The notes: generated by a model from the letters alone, not told the origin. A DNA stretch of 42,410 nucleotides from Kitasatospora sp040298565 (GCF_040298565.1 NZ_JBEPAK010000024.1:1-42410), one strand, 5' to 3'. Numbered from the stretch's first letter, positions 33,167 through 41,739 are shown. A program made the numbers and translations.

Positions 33167-34579
33167 TCACCACTCCGCCACCCGGTAGTCCTTCAGGAAC
33201 ACCCCCGACATGGGATGCCCCGCCTCGCCGCGCACGATCGGGTCGTACACCCGGGCCGCGCCGTCCACGATGTCCAGCGGAGTGCGGAAGCCCCGAGCGG
33301 CGATCCGGGTCTTCTTCGGCGCCGGGTTCTCGTCGGTGATCCAGCCGGTGTCGACGGCGCACATGTGCACGCCCCGGGTGGCGAGGTCGGCCGCGCTGGT
33401 GCGGGTGAGCATGTTGAGCGCGGCCTTGGCCATGTTGGTGTGGGGGTGGCGCGCGGTCTTGTTGCGGACCGCGAACCGGCCCTCCACGGCGGTGACGTTG
33501 ACGATGTAGCGGGCCGGGTGGGCGGAGGCGAGCAGCAGCGGCAGCAGCCGGTCGCAGAGCAGGGCCGGGGCCAGGGCGTTGACCAGCTGGGTCTCCAGCA
33601 CCTCGGCCGGGTCGAGCGAACCGAGGGTGGCGGACCAGGAGTTGGCCGGCGCGAGGTCGGGAAGCAGCCCGGCCTCGTCCGTGAGGTCCAGCAGTGATCC
33701 GCCGCCGCCCGAGGGGAGTTGGGCCGCCGCACCGGAGAAGGGGCGGAAGCCGGGGGCGTGGGTGATCGCCCGGCGGTCGGCCGGGGGCAGCGCGGTGGAC
33801 TCGCCCGCGGCCAGCAGGGCGTAGGACTCCGGCGGACGGCGCAGGGTCTGCGCGGCGTTGTTGACCAGGATGTCCAGCGGGCGGCCGTCCGCCCGCAACT
33901 CCTCGGTCAACCCGAGGACCTGGCGCGGGTCGCGCAGGTCGACGGCGACCACGCTCAGCCGGTCCCACCAGAGCTCGCTGCCCTCGGCGGCGCGGAAGCG
34001 CCGGACGGTGTCCTGGGGGAACCGGCTGGTGACGATCAGCTCGGCGCCGTCCCGGAGCAGCATCAGCGCGAGCTGGAAGCCGATCTTCACCCGTCCTCCG
34101 GTGAGCAGCGCCCGGCGCCCCCGCAGGTCGGTGCTCAGGCCCCGCCGGGCGGTGTTGTCGGCCGCGCAGTCCGGGCAGAGCATGTGGTAGAAGCCGTCGA
34201 CCTGGCGGTACGCCCGCTTGCAGACGTAGCACCTGCGCGGGGTCAGCAGCTCGCCGACCGGTCCGGTGGCGGCCGGGGTGAGCGGCGCGTCCTCGCGGCG
34301 GTCGCGGGCGCCGGTCGCGGTGGCGGCGAGCAGCTCGGCGTCGGCCTCCCGGGCGGTCTGCCTGGCCTCCTGGCGGCGGCGCTTGCGGCTCTCCAGGACG
34401 AAGGAGCTGAGTTGTCGCTCGACGTGCAGCCGGGTGCGGTCGTGTGCGGGGAGTGCGCGCAGCCGGCCGAGCGTGCTGCTGAACGCGGCGAGTTCCTCGG
34501 GGGTGAAGCCGGCCGCGCGGGCGGCGTCGCCGGTCGGAAAGATCGTGCTGAGCTGGTCGTGGTCGTCCCGGACCGTCAT
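33167..34579 (-). CDS. Atypical SDR with N-terminal helical region and zinc ribbon
   Basis: 470 residues, about 200 more than a plain SDR. Residues 1-100 are helical and charged (FTPEELAAFSSTLGRLRALP, ESRKRRRQEARQT). CYVCKRAYRQVDGFYHMLCPDC (about 116-137) looks like a one-zinc ribbon. The SDR core begins RGRRALLTGGRVKIGFQLALMLL, a variant TGGRxKIG nucleotide motif, then LVNNAAQTLRRPP. The active-site stretch HPHTNMAKAALNML keeps Lys385 but has Thr381 at the Tyr position. It seems to be an atypical lineage also found outside bacteria. The start is ATG 34579 after GAGGGGG. The substrate is unknown; the ribbon suggests contact with a protein or nucleic acid. Confidence 0.8.
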   Translation of the reverse strand: MTVRDDHDQLSTIFPTGDAARAAGFTPEELAAFSSTLGRLRALPAHDRTRLHVERQLSSFVLESRKRRRQEARQTAREADAELLAATATGARDRREDAPLTPAATGPVGELLTPRRCYVCKRAYRQVDGFYHMLCPDCAADNTARRGLSTDLRGRRALLTGGRVKIGFQLALMLLRDGAELIVTSRFPQDTVRRFRAAEGSELWWDRLSVVAVDLRDPRQVLGLTEELRADGRPLDILVNNAAQTLRRPPESYALLAAGESTALPPADRRAITHAPGFRPFSGAAAQLPSGGGGSLLDLTDEAGLLPDLAPANSWSATLGSLDPAEVLETQLVNALAPALLCDRLLPLLLASAHPARYIVNVTAVEGRFAVRNKTARHPHTNMAKAALNMLTRTSAADLATRGVHMCAVDTGWITDENPAPKKTRIAARGFRTPLDIVDGAARVYDPIVRGEAGHPMSGVFLKDYRVAEW

Positions 34580-34728
34580 GTCCGCCCCCTCGTGCCGTAC
34601 AGGTGGGACGGACTGTAATCGACGGCCCAGGCCGATGAGATGTCAATTTCTCCCCGGCGTCACCGGGCGGTCGGCCCGCTCCGGAGCCCGCCGGATCCAC
34701 CCCGCACCGTGCCTCCCGGTCGCACGCG

Positions 34729-34767
34729 CCGGGGTGCCGGCGGCCCCCCGGCCCACCGGCACCCCGG
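34729..34767 (-). terminator. Hairpin after the chitinase gene
   Basis: CCGGGGTGCCGG (34729-34740) pairs perfectly with 34756-34767 around 15 bases. It lies 27 bases past the chitinase stop, on its downstream side. Confidence 0.75.
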
Positions 34768-34793
34768 ACGTCGGTGCCCCCTCGGACGCGGAC

Positions 34794-36308
34794 TCAGCCC
34801 GTGTACCGGCTGAAGATCTTCGCGAACTCGTAGGGCTGCTGCGGGATGTTGGTGCACTTCGACAGCGAGCCGCCGGTGCAGGCGTTGGCGTCCCGGGTGG
34901 CGTCCCAGAAGGCCAGCAGGCCGAGGTGGTGCTGCTGGGCGAAGGCCACCAACTGCTGGGCGGCTGCCTGGGAGTAGATCTGGTGGTCGTCGTTCTCGCC
35001 GATCATCGGGGTGACCCCGACCATGGCCCACAGCTGGGCGTCGGTCTTCGCCGGGTAGAGCGCCTTGAGCTGGCCGAAGAGCGACTGGGCGGCCTGGACG
35101 GCGGCGTTGCCGTAGTCGGTGCCGGACCGGTAGTAGTCCATCGCCATGACGTTCACCAGGTCGAGGTCGACTCCGGCGTCCCGGGCGGACTTGACGATCG
35201 CGACGCCCTCGCTGGTCAGCCCCTCCGGCAGGACGGGCAGGGTGAGCGAGACCTTCAGGCCGGGGTGGGCCTGCTGGAGCCTGGCGAGCGCGGCGGAGCG
35301 GCGGTCGTTGGAGGCGGTGTCGGCGATCGCCGCGCCCTCGATGTCGTAGTCGACGTAGCGCAGGCCGTAGGCCCTGACCACGGCGTCGTACTCGGCGAAC
35401 AGGGAGTCCACCGAGCCGCAGGCGGCGGCGAGTTCGGTGCCGCTGGCGCCGCCGAAGGAGAGCTTGACGTCGCCGCCGGCCGAGCGCAGCGCGTCGACCT
35501 GGTCCTTGGCCCAGCCGGTGCGCGGGTCGTAGGCGTTGAACCAGCTGGCCTTGCAGCCGACGCCGGTGACGAAGCCCATGGTGTAGCCCTTGACGCCGCC
35601 GGACGTGGCCATGGCCGGCATCGACGGGGTGGGCCAGGCGCCCATGTCGATGTACGGGGCGACGGGCAGGGCGGCGTTCGGCGGCGGGGTGGTGGTCGGG
35701 CCGCCGGTGGGTGTCCCGGTCGGTGTGCCGGTGGGCGTCCCGGTGGGCGGTGGGGTGCTCGGGCCGCCGCCGGGGCCGGTGAGCGTGATGTCGTCGGCCA
35801 GGTAGGCGCCCTGCCCGTACCAGCCGTGCAGGTAGACGGTGACGCTGGTGGTGGCCGGGCCGGTGGTGAAGGCGGTGGACAGCTGCTGCCAGCCGGGGCC
35901 GCCGGCCGTCCAGGTGGCCGGGTCGGTGACGCCGCTGCCGGTCGCGCCCAGGTAGACGTACTGGCCCTGGACCCAGGCGCTCAGCCGGTAGGCGGTGTTG
36001 GGCTGGACGGCCACGGTCTGCCCGCACTGCGCGGTGTCGCCGTTGCTCACCGCCCCCTTGAGCGCGTGGCTCCCGCCGTGCGCGCCGGAGTCGACGATGC
36101 TGCCCGTCCCGGCGGAACAGTTCCAGGGGGCCAGGGCGCCGCTCTCGAACCCGGCGTTGGCGAGCAGGTTGCCGTCGGCGGCGCCGGCGTTCCCGGCCAG
36201 GCCGGCGAGGGCGCCGGCGGCGAGCACGGTGGCGGTGGTGAGGCTCAGCACCGCCGTCCGGCCGGTCGGTCGGCGGTGTGCGGGGGCGGGTCGGAGCGCG
36301 CTGGGCAT
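34794..36308 (-). CDS. Secreted GH18 chitinase with carbohydrate-binding domain
   Basis: 504 residues. A signal peptide (basic RRPTGRT, hydrophobic core, likely cut near NAGA-ADGN) is followed by a carbohydrate-binding domain (about 45-185, NLLANAGFESGALAPW, WTAGGPGWQQLSTAF), a Pro/Thr/Gly linker with PTGT repeats, and a GH18 barrel. The barrel has VKLSFGGASG and the catalytic YVDYDIEG with Glu324, which fits the DxDxE motif. It would degrade chitin outside the cell to chito-oligomers. The start is ATG 36308 with GAGAGG seven bases before. A dre-like site 103 bases upstream points to control by DasR and N-acetylglucosamine supply. Confidence 0.92.
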   Translation of the reverse strand: MPSALRPAPAHRRPTGRTAVLSLTTATVLAAGALAGLAGNAGAADGNLLANAGFESGALAPWNCSAGTGSIVDSGAHGGSHALKGAVSNGDTAQCGQTVAVQPNTAYRLSAWVQGQYVYLGATGSGVTDPATWTAGGPGWQQLSTAFTTGPATTSVTVYLHGWYGQGAYLADDITLTGPGGGPSTPPPTGTPTGTPTGTPTGGPTTTPPPNAALPVAPYIDMGAWPTPSMPAMATSGGVKGYTMGFVTGVGCKASWFNAYDPRTGWAKDQVDALRSAGGDVKLSFGGASGTELAAACGSVDSLFAEYDAVVRAYGLRYVDYDIEGAAIADTASNDRRSAALARLQQAHPGLKVSLTLPVLPEGLTSEGVAIVKSARDAGVDLDLVNVMAMDYYRSGTDYGNAAVQAAQSLFGQLKALYPAKTDAQLWAMVGVTPMIGENDDHQIYSQAAAQQLVAFAQQHHLGLLAFWDATRDANACTGGSLSKCTNIPQQPYEFAKIFSRYTG

Positions 36309-36410
36309 GGGGGTGCCTCTCGGGACGGGGCCGCCCGCGCCGGGCGGGCGCGGGGCAGGCGGCAGCGTGGGGGCTGGTCCGGTGCGGGGGAGCGCGGTGC
36401 TGAGGATCAA

Positions 36411-36426
36411 ACTGGACTAGACCAGC
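36411..36426 (-). promoter_or_regulatory. DasR-responsive element (dre) of the chitinase
   Basis: ACTGGACTAGACCAGC matches the dre consensus ACTGGTCTAGACCAGT at 14 of 16 positions and is a near-perfect dyad (CTGG-ACTAGA-CCAG). DasR, the GntR-family regulator of chitin and N-acetylglucosamine use in streptomycetes, binds such sites in front of chitinase genes. The dasR gene is not in the window. Confidence 0.78.
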
Positions 36427-36485
36427 TGGCGCGTCAAGCGCTTCCGGCGTCCGGGATCCCGTCGGGGGCGGCTCTTAGGGGCGTT

Positions 36486-37382
36486 TTAAGGATGGGGCGT
36501 CAGTTCCGCCAGCTCCTCGGCGGAGAGCGCGAGTCCGGCCGCTGCGGCCGAGTCGCGGACGGAGGCCGGCCGACGCGCGCCGGGGATCGGGACGACGGCC
36601 GGGGACTGCGCCAGATGCCAGGCGAGGCAGATCCGCTGGGGGCTGACGCCGCGGGCCCGGGCGAGGGCGTGGAAGGGGGTGTCCGTGCTGGGCGCGGCGG
36701 TGCCCGGGTCGTCGACGGCGCTGGGTGAGATCCCCCCGAGCGGGCTCCAGGGCAGGAAGGCCAGGCCGAGTTCGGTGCAGAGGTCCAGGGTGTCGCGGGT
36801 GGCCTGGTGGGCGGGGGAGAACCGGTTCTGCACGGAGACCAGGCGTGGGCCGAGGATCGCGTGGGCGGTGCGGATCTGCCCGCAGTCCACGTTGGACAGG
36901 CCCACCATCCGGACGGTGCCGGCGTCGGCGAGCTCCCGCAGCGCGCCGACGGAGTCGGCGAAGGGGACGTCCGGGTCGGGCTTGTGGAGCTGGTAGAGGC
37001 CGATGCTCTCCACGCCCAGGCGGGCGGCGGAGGCCTCGGCCGCGCGGCGCAGGTGGCGGGGGCGGCCGTCGACCGTCCACGTGCCGTCGCCCGGGCGGCC
37101 CCGGCCGCCCTTGGTGGCGACCAGCACCCCGTCCGAGCCGCCGCGGTGGGCGGCGAGCGCCCGGGCCACGAGGCGTTCGTTGTGGCCGACTTCGCCGGCG
37201 TGCCAGTGGTAGCTGTCGGCGGTGTCGATCAGCGTCACGCCCGCGTCCAGGGCGGCGTGGATCACGGCGAGCGCCTGGTCCTCGTCCGGGCGGCCCTCCA
37301 CGGACAGCGGCATGGCGCCCAGGCCGATGGCGCTCACCGGGGTTCCGCCGATGGCACGGGTCGCGGCAGGGGTGGTGGTCAT
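36486..37382 (-). CDS. Aldo/keto reductase
   Basis: 298 residues, an AKR barrel with the full catalytic tetrad: Asp and Tyr in LIDTADSYHWHAGEVGHNE, Lys in VLVATKGGRGR, His in LYQLHKPDP. The C-terminal NADPH-site IPGARRPASVRDSAAAAG is typical. It reduces an unknown carbonyl substrate with NADPH. The ATG overlaps the stop of the epimerase gene (ATGA), so the two are translated together. The stop is TAA. Both lie divergent from a LysR gene that probably controls them. Confidence 0.9.
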   Translation of the reverse strand: MTTTPAATRAIGGTPVSAIGLGAMPLSVEGRPDEDQALAVIHAALDAGVTLIDTADSYHWHAGEVGHNERLVARALAAHRGGSDGVLVATKGGRGRPGDGTWTVDGRPRHLRRAAEASAARLGVESIGLYQLHKPDPDVPFADSVGALRELADAGTVRMVGLSNVDCGQIRTAHAILGPRLVSVQNRFSPAHQATRDTLDLCTELGLAFLPWSPLGGISPSAVDDPGTAAPSTDTPFHALARARGVSPQRICLAWHLAQSPAVVPIPGARRPASVRDSAAAAGLALSAEELAELTPHP

Positions 37383-38269
37383 CGGCGGGACTCCTTGACG
37401 GCCTGGGGCAGCCAGTCGGTGATCGGGGAGAAGCGGAAGCCGAGGCGGGCCGCCCGGCCGGTGTCCATCGGGTAGCTGCGGTCGAAGGAGAACGGCGAGG
37501 GAGGTTCTCCGGCCGCGGCGACCAGCCTCGGCTCGGTGCCGGTCTCCCGCCCCACGGCCGCGCACAACTCGCGGACGTCCAGCGTCCCGTGGGAGGCGGC
37601 GTTGACCGGACCGGTGAAGTCGGCCGCCGCGGCCCAGGCCAGGAAGCGGGCGATCTCCGGCGCGGAGACGAAGGACGCGCGCTGCGGTGCGGGGTGGACG
37701 GCGATCGGCAGGCCGCGCTCGATCCGCTCCACGTAGTGCGCCAGCCGTCCGGTGAAGTCGGATCCGCCGAGGACGTGCGCGGTGCGCACGGTGACGACGC
37801 CGAACGGCGCCTGCCGGGTGAGCCGGGCTTCCGCCTGGCGCTTGCCCTCGCCGTAGTGGTCCGCCAGGAACGCCTGGTCGTGCCAGGGGAGTCGGTGGTC
37901 CACCGGCTCGGCCGACAGGTCGAGGGCCGACTCGGCGAGGGCCGGTCCGCCGGGGCGGCCGAGGTGGGCGTAGACCTCGACGGTGGAGGTCATGACGTAG
38001 CGCGGGGTGCGGTCGGCGAAGACCCGCGCGGCCGCGGCCGCCTGGACGGGCGTGTAGCAGACCTGGTCGACCACGGCGTCGAAGCGCCGCCCGGCGAGTG
38101 CCGCCCGCAGCGCGGTCTCGTCGTCGCGGTCGGCGCGCAGGTGGGTCACCCCCGGCGGGGCGGGTGTCGAGCCGCGGTTGACGACGGTCACCCTGGCGCC
38201 CGCGTCCCGCAGTTCCTCGACCAGCCGTCTTCCGAAGTGGCGGCTGCCGCCGATCACGCACACGTCCAC
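37379..38269 (-). CDS. NAD-dependent epimerase/dehydratase (extended SDR)
   Basis: 296 residues. The Rossmann motif is VCVIGGSRHFGRRL (GGxxxxG), and the active site YGEGKRQAE gives an intact YxxxK. STVEVYAHLG and VRTAHVLGG follow the extended-SDR layout. The substrate could be a nucleotide sugar or another sugar-like compound; the C-terminus lacks a diagnostic motif. The start is GTG 38269, with GGGAGGGAA upstream. It is the first gene of a two-gene operon with the aldo/keto reductase and is head-to-head with the LysR gene (108 bases). Confidence 0.86.
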   Translation of the reverse strand: MDVCVIGGSRHFGRRLVEELRDAGARVTVVNRGSTPAPPGVTHLRADRDDETALRAALAGRRFDAVVDQVCYTPVQAAAAARVFADRTPRYVMTSTVEVYAHLGRPGGPALAESALDLSAEPVDHRLPWHDQAFLADHYGEGKRQAEARLTRQAPFGVVTVRTAHVLGGSDFTGRLAHYVERIERGLPIAVHPAPQRASFVSAPEIARFLAWAAAADFTGPVNAASHGTLDVRELCAAVGRETGTEPRLVAAAGEPPSPFSFDRSYPMDTGRAARLGFRFSPITDWLPQAVKESRR

Positions 38270-38345
38270 GTTCTCGTTCCCTCCCGGTCCGGTGCTGTCC
38301 GTTTCCGGTGATCAGCCTGCCGCGCACCGGCCGACAGCGGTAGTG

Positions 38346-38353
38346 TCGATCGA
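38346..38353. promoter_or_regulatory. TCGATCGA palindrome in LysR/epimerase intergenic region
   Basis: This perfect 8-bp palindrome lies 25 bases before the LysR start and 77 before the divergent epimerase start. It is a possible LysR binding core, but short palindromes of this kind are common in this genome type. Confidence 0.35.
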
Positions 38354-38377
38354 AAGCCCCCGTCATCAGGAGAACTG

Positions 38378-39316
38378 TTGATCGACGTCCAGCGGCTCGC
38401 GGTGTTGCGCGAGGTCGCCCGCTGCGGCAGCTTCAACCAGGCTGCCGCCGCGCTGCGTTGCACCCCTTCGGCGGTCTCGCAGCAGATCGCCGCACTGGAA
38501 CGAGGCCTCGGCGCGCCCGCGGTGGAGCGCTCCACACGCGGGGTCACCCTCACCGAGGCGGGCCGCCTGCTCGTGGAGGCCGCCGACGCGATCGCCGCCG
38601 AACTGGCCGACACCGAACAGCGCATCGGGAAGCTGACCGCCGAGCGCACCGCCCTCGTCGTGGCCGCCTTCGCCAGCGGCGGCCGGCGCCTGCTGCCCGG
38701 GGCGCTCGGCGGCTTCGTCGCCGATCATCCGGACGTGGAACTGACGATCCTGGAGGCGGAACCGGAGGAGAGCCTGCCCGCCGTCCGCGAGGGGCGGGCC
38801 GACCTCGCCCTCGCCTACCACCTGGACGGCCCACCGCCCGCCCGCCCCGGCGACCGCTCCGGTCTGGACTGGTCACCGCTCGGCGAGGACCCGCTGCGGG
38901 TCGTGCTGCCCCGCCACCACCCGGTGGCGGCCGGCTACCGGCTCCGGCCCGAGCCGCTGCACCTGGCCGAACTCGCCGACCAGCGCTGGATCCTGGGCTG
39001 CCGCAAGTCGGCCGGCCAGCTCGCCCGCCATGCCGCCCTGGCCGGCGTCGACCTGCGGATCTCCTGCACCGCGACGGACTACGAGTTCGCCCAGTCCCTG
39101 GTCCGGGCCGGCGTCGGCATCGCGCTGATCCCCGAGATCGGGCTGACCGGGCATCCGGACCTGGTGGCCCTCCCGCTCGCCGAGCCCGGCCCGCGCCGGC
39201 ACCTGGGCGTGGCCCTCTCCCGCCGCCGCCGCGGGCCCGCCGCGCGGCTGGCGGAGGAACTGGCGGCCCGGCTCGCGGCGGAACCGGAGGCTCTGGCGGA
39301 GGAGGCGGAGGCGTAG
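38378..39316 (+). CDS. LysR-family transcriptional regulator
   Basis: 312 residues. N-terminal winged HTH: LAVLREVARCGSFNQAAAALRCTPSAVSQQIAALERGLGAPAVERSTRGVTLTEAG. The effector domain is of the PBP type, with a WILGCRKSAGQ segment and GVGIALIPEIGL near the end. The tail is Glu/Ala-rich and is encoded by GGAGGC repeats. The start is TTG 38378, supported by AGGAG five bases upstream; no ATG or GTG fits better. The divergent epimerase-AKR operon is its probable target, with autoregulation. Confidence 0.87.
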   Translation: MIDVQRLAVLREVARCGSFNQAAAALRCTPSAVSQQIAALERGLGAPAVERSTRGVTLTEAGRLLVEAADAIAAELADTEQRIGKLTAERTALVVAAFASGGRRLLPGALGGFVADHPDVELTILEAEPEESLPAVREGRADLALAYHLDGPPPARPGDRSGLDWSPLGEDPLRVVLPRHHPVAAGYRLRPEPLHLAELADQRWILGCRKSAGQLARHAALAGVDLRISCTATDYEFAQSLVRAGVGIALIPEIGLTGHPDLVALPLAEPGPRRHLGVALSRRRRGPAARLAEELAARLAAEPEALAEEAEA

Positions 39317-39366
39317 GCGGTGGCGGAGGCCGAGGAACCGGACGCGGACGCCCAGGAGGCGGAGCA

Positions 39367-39412
39367 GCCGGACGCGGGCGAGGTGGGACGCCGGACGCGG
39401 GCGAGGTGAAAC
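39367..39412. repeat. Two 23-bp tandem repeats
   Basis: 39367-39389 and 39390-39412 share 19 identical leading bases (GCCGGACGCGGGCGAGGTG) and differ at two of the last four. They lie between the LysR stop and the SGNH-hydrolase start. Confidence 0.65.
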
Positions 39413-39452
39413 CCGGAGGCGCGCGCTCCGCCCGCACCTCTACGGTGGCCCG

Positions 39453-40091
39453 ATGACCCCACGCAATCCGAACGATCCCTTCGGCGGCCCGCGGATCCAC
39501 TTCCTCGGCGACTCCTTCGTCCAGGGCCTCGGCGACCCGGAGTTCCGCGGCTGGGTCGGCCGGGTGCTGCAGGCCGCCGCGCCGCACGCCACCGCCTTCA
39601 ACCTCGGTGTCCGGCGCGACACTTCGGCGCACGTGCGGCAGCGCTGCTGGGCCGAGGCGGAGGCTCGCACCCTCCCCGGCGCGGACCACCGGCTGGTGCT
39701 CTCCTTCGGAGCCAACGACGCGGTGACGGAGGGCGGCGCGACCCGCGTCGCGCACGAGGACACCCTCGCCCACCTCGCCGCCCTGCTCGACGGCGCCCGC
39801 GAGCGCGGCATCGCCGCCCTGGTGGTCGGCCCGCCCCCGGTGGTGGGCATGGGCGCGGACCACCTGGAGCGGTTGCGGCGGCTCGTCCCCGCGATGGCCG
39901 GAATCTGCGCCCCGCACCGCGTCCCGTTCGTCGACGTCACCGAGGCGCTGGCCGGCGACCCGACCTGGACGGCCGAGGCCGAGGCGGCGGACGGTGCCCA
40001 CCCCGGCGCCGGCGGTTACGCGCGGCTCGCGCAGCTGGTGCTCGACGGCGGCTTCGGCGACTGGATCGAGCCACGGCCGGGTCGGGCTTGA
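39453..40091 (+). CDS. SGNH/GDSL-family hydrolase (small, cytosolic)
   Basis: 212 residues, TAP/lysophospholipase-like SGNH fold without a signal peptide. Block I IHFLGDSFVQGLG (Ser), block II FNLGVRRDTSA (Gly), block III LSFGANDAV (Asn), block V DGAHPGAGGYARLA (Asp, His). All four catalytic blocks are present, so it should be an active esterase or thioesterase. The start is ATG 39453; the upstream TACGGT could be a -10 of a short-leader transcript. The stop codon overlaps the -35 of the next gene's promoter. Confidence 0.87.
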   Translation: MTPRNPNDPFGGPRIHFLGDSFVQGLGDPEFRGWVGRVLQAAAPHATAFNLGVRRDTSAHVRQRCWAEAEARTLPGADHRLVLSFGANDAVTEGGATRVAHEDTLAHLAALLDGARERGIAALVVGPPPVVGMGADHLERLRRLVPAMAGICAPHRVPFVDVTEALAGDPTWTAEAEAADGAHPGAGGYARLAQLVLDGGFGDWIEPRPGRA

Positions 40092-40118
40092 CCTTGAGTG
40101 CACTCGAAGGTGAAAGCT
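40088..40118 (+). promoter_or_regulatory. MerR-type promoter with 19-bp spacer
   Basis: TTGACC (40088-40093) and AAAGCT (40113-40118) are 19 bases apart, the long spacer typical of promoters that MerR-family activators twist into shape. The spacer is a dyad: ACCTT, then the 10-bp palindrome GAGTGCACTC, one extra G, then AAGGT (40091-40111). It resembles SoxR/MerR operators. The -35 overlaps the TGA of the SGNH gene. The regulator is not adjacent. Confidence 0.72.
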
Positions 40119-40170
40119 GGACGCGTTGATCCAATCCACGCTGGTCCAACAGAGGAATCGGAGCACTGGC

Positions 40171-41127
40171 ATGCGCAACGCCCCGTTCGGCAGCAACGGC
40201 CCCGAGGTCGGCGTCATCGGCCTCGGCTGCATGGGGATGACCTTCGCCTACGACGTGGGGAACCGCGACGACGAGAGGTCGGTCGGCGTGATCCGCCAGG
40301 CCCTCGACCTCGGCGTCTCCCTGATCGACACCGCCGACATGTACGGCCCCTTCACCAACGAGGAGGTGGTCGGCGCCGCGCTGGCCGGCCCCCACCGCGA
40401 GCGCGCCTTCCTGGCGACGAAGGTGGGCATCGTCCCCGGCGGCGCCGGCGCGACCGCCCGGGACGGCAGGCCCGAGCACGTCCGCCGCTCGATCGACGAC
40501 AGCCTGCGCCGCCTGGGCACCGACCACGTCGACCTCTACCAGCTGCACCGGGTCGACCCGGACGTCCCGATCGAGGAGACCTGGGGAGCGCTGGCCGAGA
40601 CCGTCCAGGCCGGCAAGGCGCTGCGGATCGGCCTGTCCGAGGTGACCGTCGAGGAGATCAAGCGGGCCCAGTCGGTGCACCCGGTCGCGTCGGTGCAGTC
40701 CGAGCTGTCGCTGTGGACCCGGGACGTGCTGGCCGACGTGCTGCCGTACACCGAGGAGCAGGGCATCGCCTTCCTGCCGTTCTCGCCGCTCGGCCGCGGC
40801 TTCCTGACCGGCAGCATCTCCTCCTTCGACGACCTGCCCGAGGACGACTTCCGCCGCCGGCTGCCGCGCTTCCAGCAGGACGCGCTGAAGACGAACCTGG
40901 CGCTGGTCGCCAAGGTCCGGGAGATCGCCGAGCGGGTCGGCGCGACGCCCGCGCAGGTCGCGCTGGCCTGGGTGCTGGCCCAGGGCCGGTACGTCTTCCC
41001 GATCCCGGGCACCAAGACCCCGCGCTACCTGGTGGAGAACGTGGCCGCGGCCGAGGTCCGGCTCTCGGCGGCGGACCTGGCCGAGCTGGACGCGCTGCCG
41101 GCCGCGGAGGGCGGGCGCTACAGCTGA
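40171..41127 (+). CDS. Aldo/keto reductase under a MerR-type promoter
   Basis: 318 residues, AKR barrel of the YajO/AKR13-like branch. Tetrad: Asp and Tyr in LIDTADMYGPFTNEE, Lys in FLATKVGIV, His in LYQLHRVDP. FLPFSPLGRGFLTG and VFPIPGTKTPRYLVENVAAA match the group. It reduces aldehydes or ketones with NADPH; such enzymes often serve in electrophile or oxidant stress. The start is ATG 40171 with GGAG seven bases before; the ORF opens 15 codons earlier, without support. The promoter at 40088-40118 suggests induction by a MerR-family sensor. Confidence 0.9.
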   Translation: MRNAPFGSNGPEVGVIGLGCMGMTFAYDVGNRDDERSVGVIRQALDLGVSLIDTADMYGPFTNEEVVGAALAGPHRERAFLATKVGIVPGGAGATARDGRPEHVRRSIDDSLRRLGTDHVDLYQLHRVDPDVPIEETWGALAETVQAGKALRIGLSEVTVEEIKRAQSVHPVASVQSELSLWTRDVLADVLPYTEEQGIAFLPFSPLGRGFLTGSISSFDDLPEDDFRRRLPRFQQDALKTNLALVAKVREIAERVGATPAQVALAWVLAQGRYVFPIPGTKTPRYLVENVAAAEVRLSAADLAELDALPAAEGGRYS

Positions 41128-41148
41128 CCGCCGCCGCGGGCCGCGCCC

Positions 41149-41739
41149 TCAGCGCTCCATGACCCAGACCAGCTGCCGGCCGGTCTCGCCGGGGGCCCGC
41201 ACGGCGACCTCGGCGACCCGCTCCAGCCGGTAGCCGAGCTTGCGGGGGACGGCCGCGCTGGCGCGGTTCGCCTGGTCGCAGCGGATCTCCACCCGCGTGA
41301 TCCCGGGCAGCGCCAGCGCGGCCTCGGTCAGCGCACCGGCCGCGGCGGTGGCGATGCCGCGGCCGACGTGCCGGGCGGCGACCCAGTAGCCGATCTCCAG
41401 GGCGCCCGGGCCGATCCGTCCGTGCAGGCCGAAGGCGCCGATCACCCGGCCGGGTTCGGCGTCCAGGCCGGCCAGGTACATGAAGTCCGTGCCGGCCTCC
41501 CAGGCGGCGGCGCCGGCCCGGGTGAGCTCCGCCGTCCGCGCCCGGGTCGGGGCCTCGGCCGCCCACTCCATCCAGGGCCGCAGATGGTCCAGGTCGGCGC
41601 GGACGGCCCGGTTCAGCGCCGCCGCGTGGGTACTGCGCCGGCGGTGCAGGCGGAGGCCGCCGGGCAGCCGGAGCAGCTCGGGCGGCCGCCCGGGGGAGAC
41701 CTCCAGTGGGCCACAGGGCTGTGGCTGTCCTCGCGTCAT
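41149..41739 (-). CDS. GNAT acetyltransferase, RimJ/RimL type
   Basis: 196 residues. GNAT core: HAAALNRAVRADLDHLRPWMEWA near the start, GAFGLHGRIGPGALEIGYWVAARHVGRGIATAAAGAL (acetyl-CoA loop G-R-G-I-A), then VEIRCDQANRASAAVPRKLGYRLE. This is the pattern of RimJ/RimL proteins that acetylate protein N-termini or small molecules. The start is ATG 41739; a CATAAT hexamer (minus, 41747-41752) lies seven bases upstream, so the message may be leaderless. The gene is convergent with the aldo/keto reductase (21 bases) and follows the nitroreductase gene on the same strand. Confidence 0.87.
   Translation of the reverse strand: MTRGQPQPCGPLEVSPGRPPELLRLPGGLRLHRRRSTHAAALNRAVRADLDHLRPWMEWAAEAPTRARTAELTRAGAAAWEAGTDFMYLAGLDAEPGRVIGAFGLHGRIGPGALEIGYWVAARHVGRGIATAAAGALTEAALALPGITRVEIRCDQANRASAAVPRKLGYRLERVAEVAVRAPGETGRQLVWVMER

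Noticed and set aside
34266..36728. 820-codon plus-strand frame
   Set aside because: Runs opposite both the zinc-ribbon SDR and the chitinase and through their gap; Gly/Val/Arg-rich shadow.
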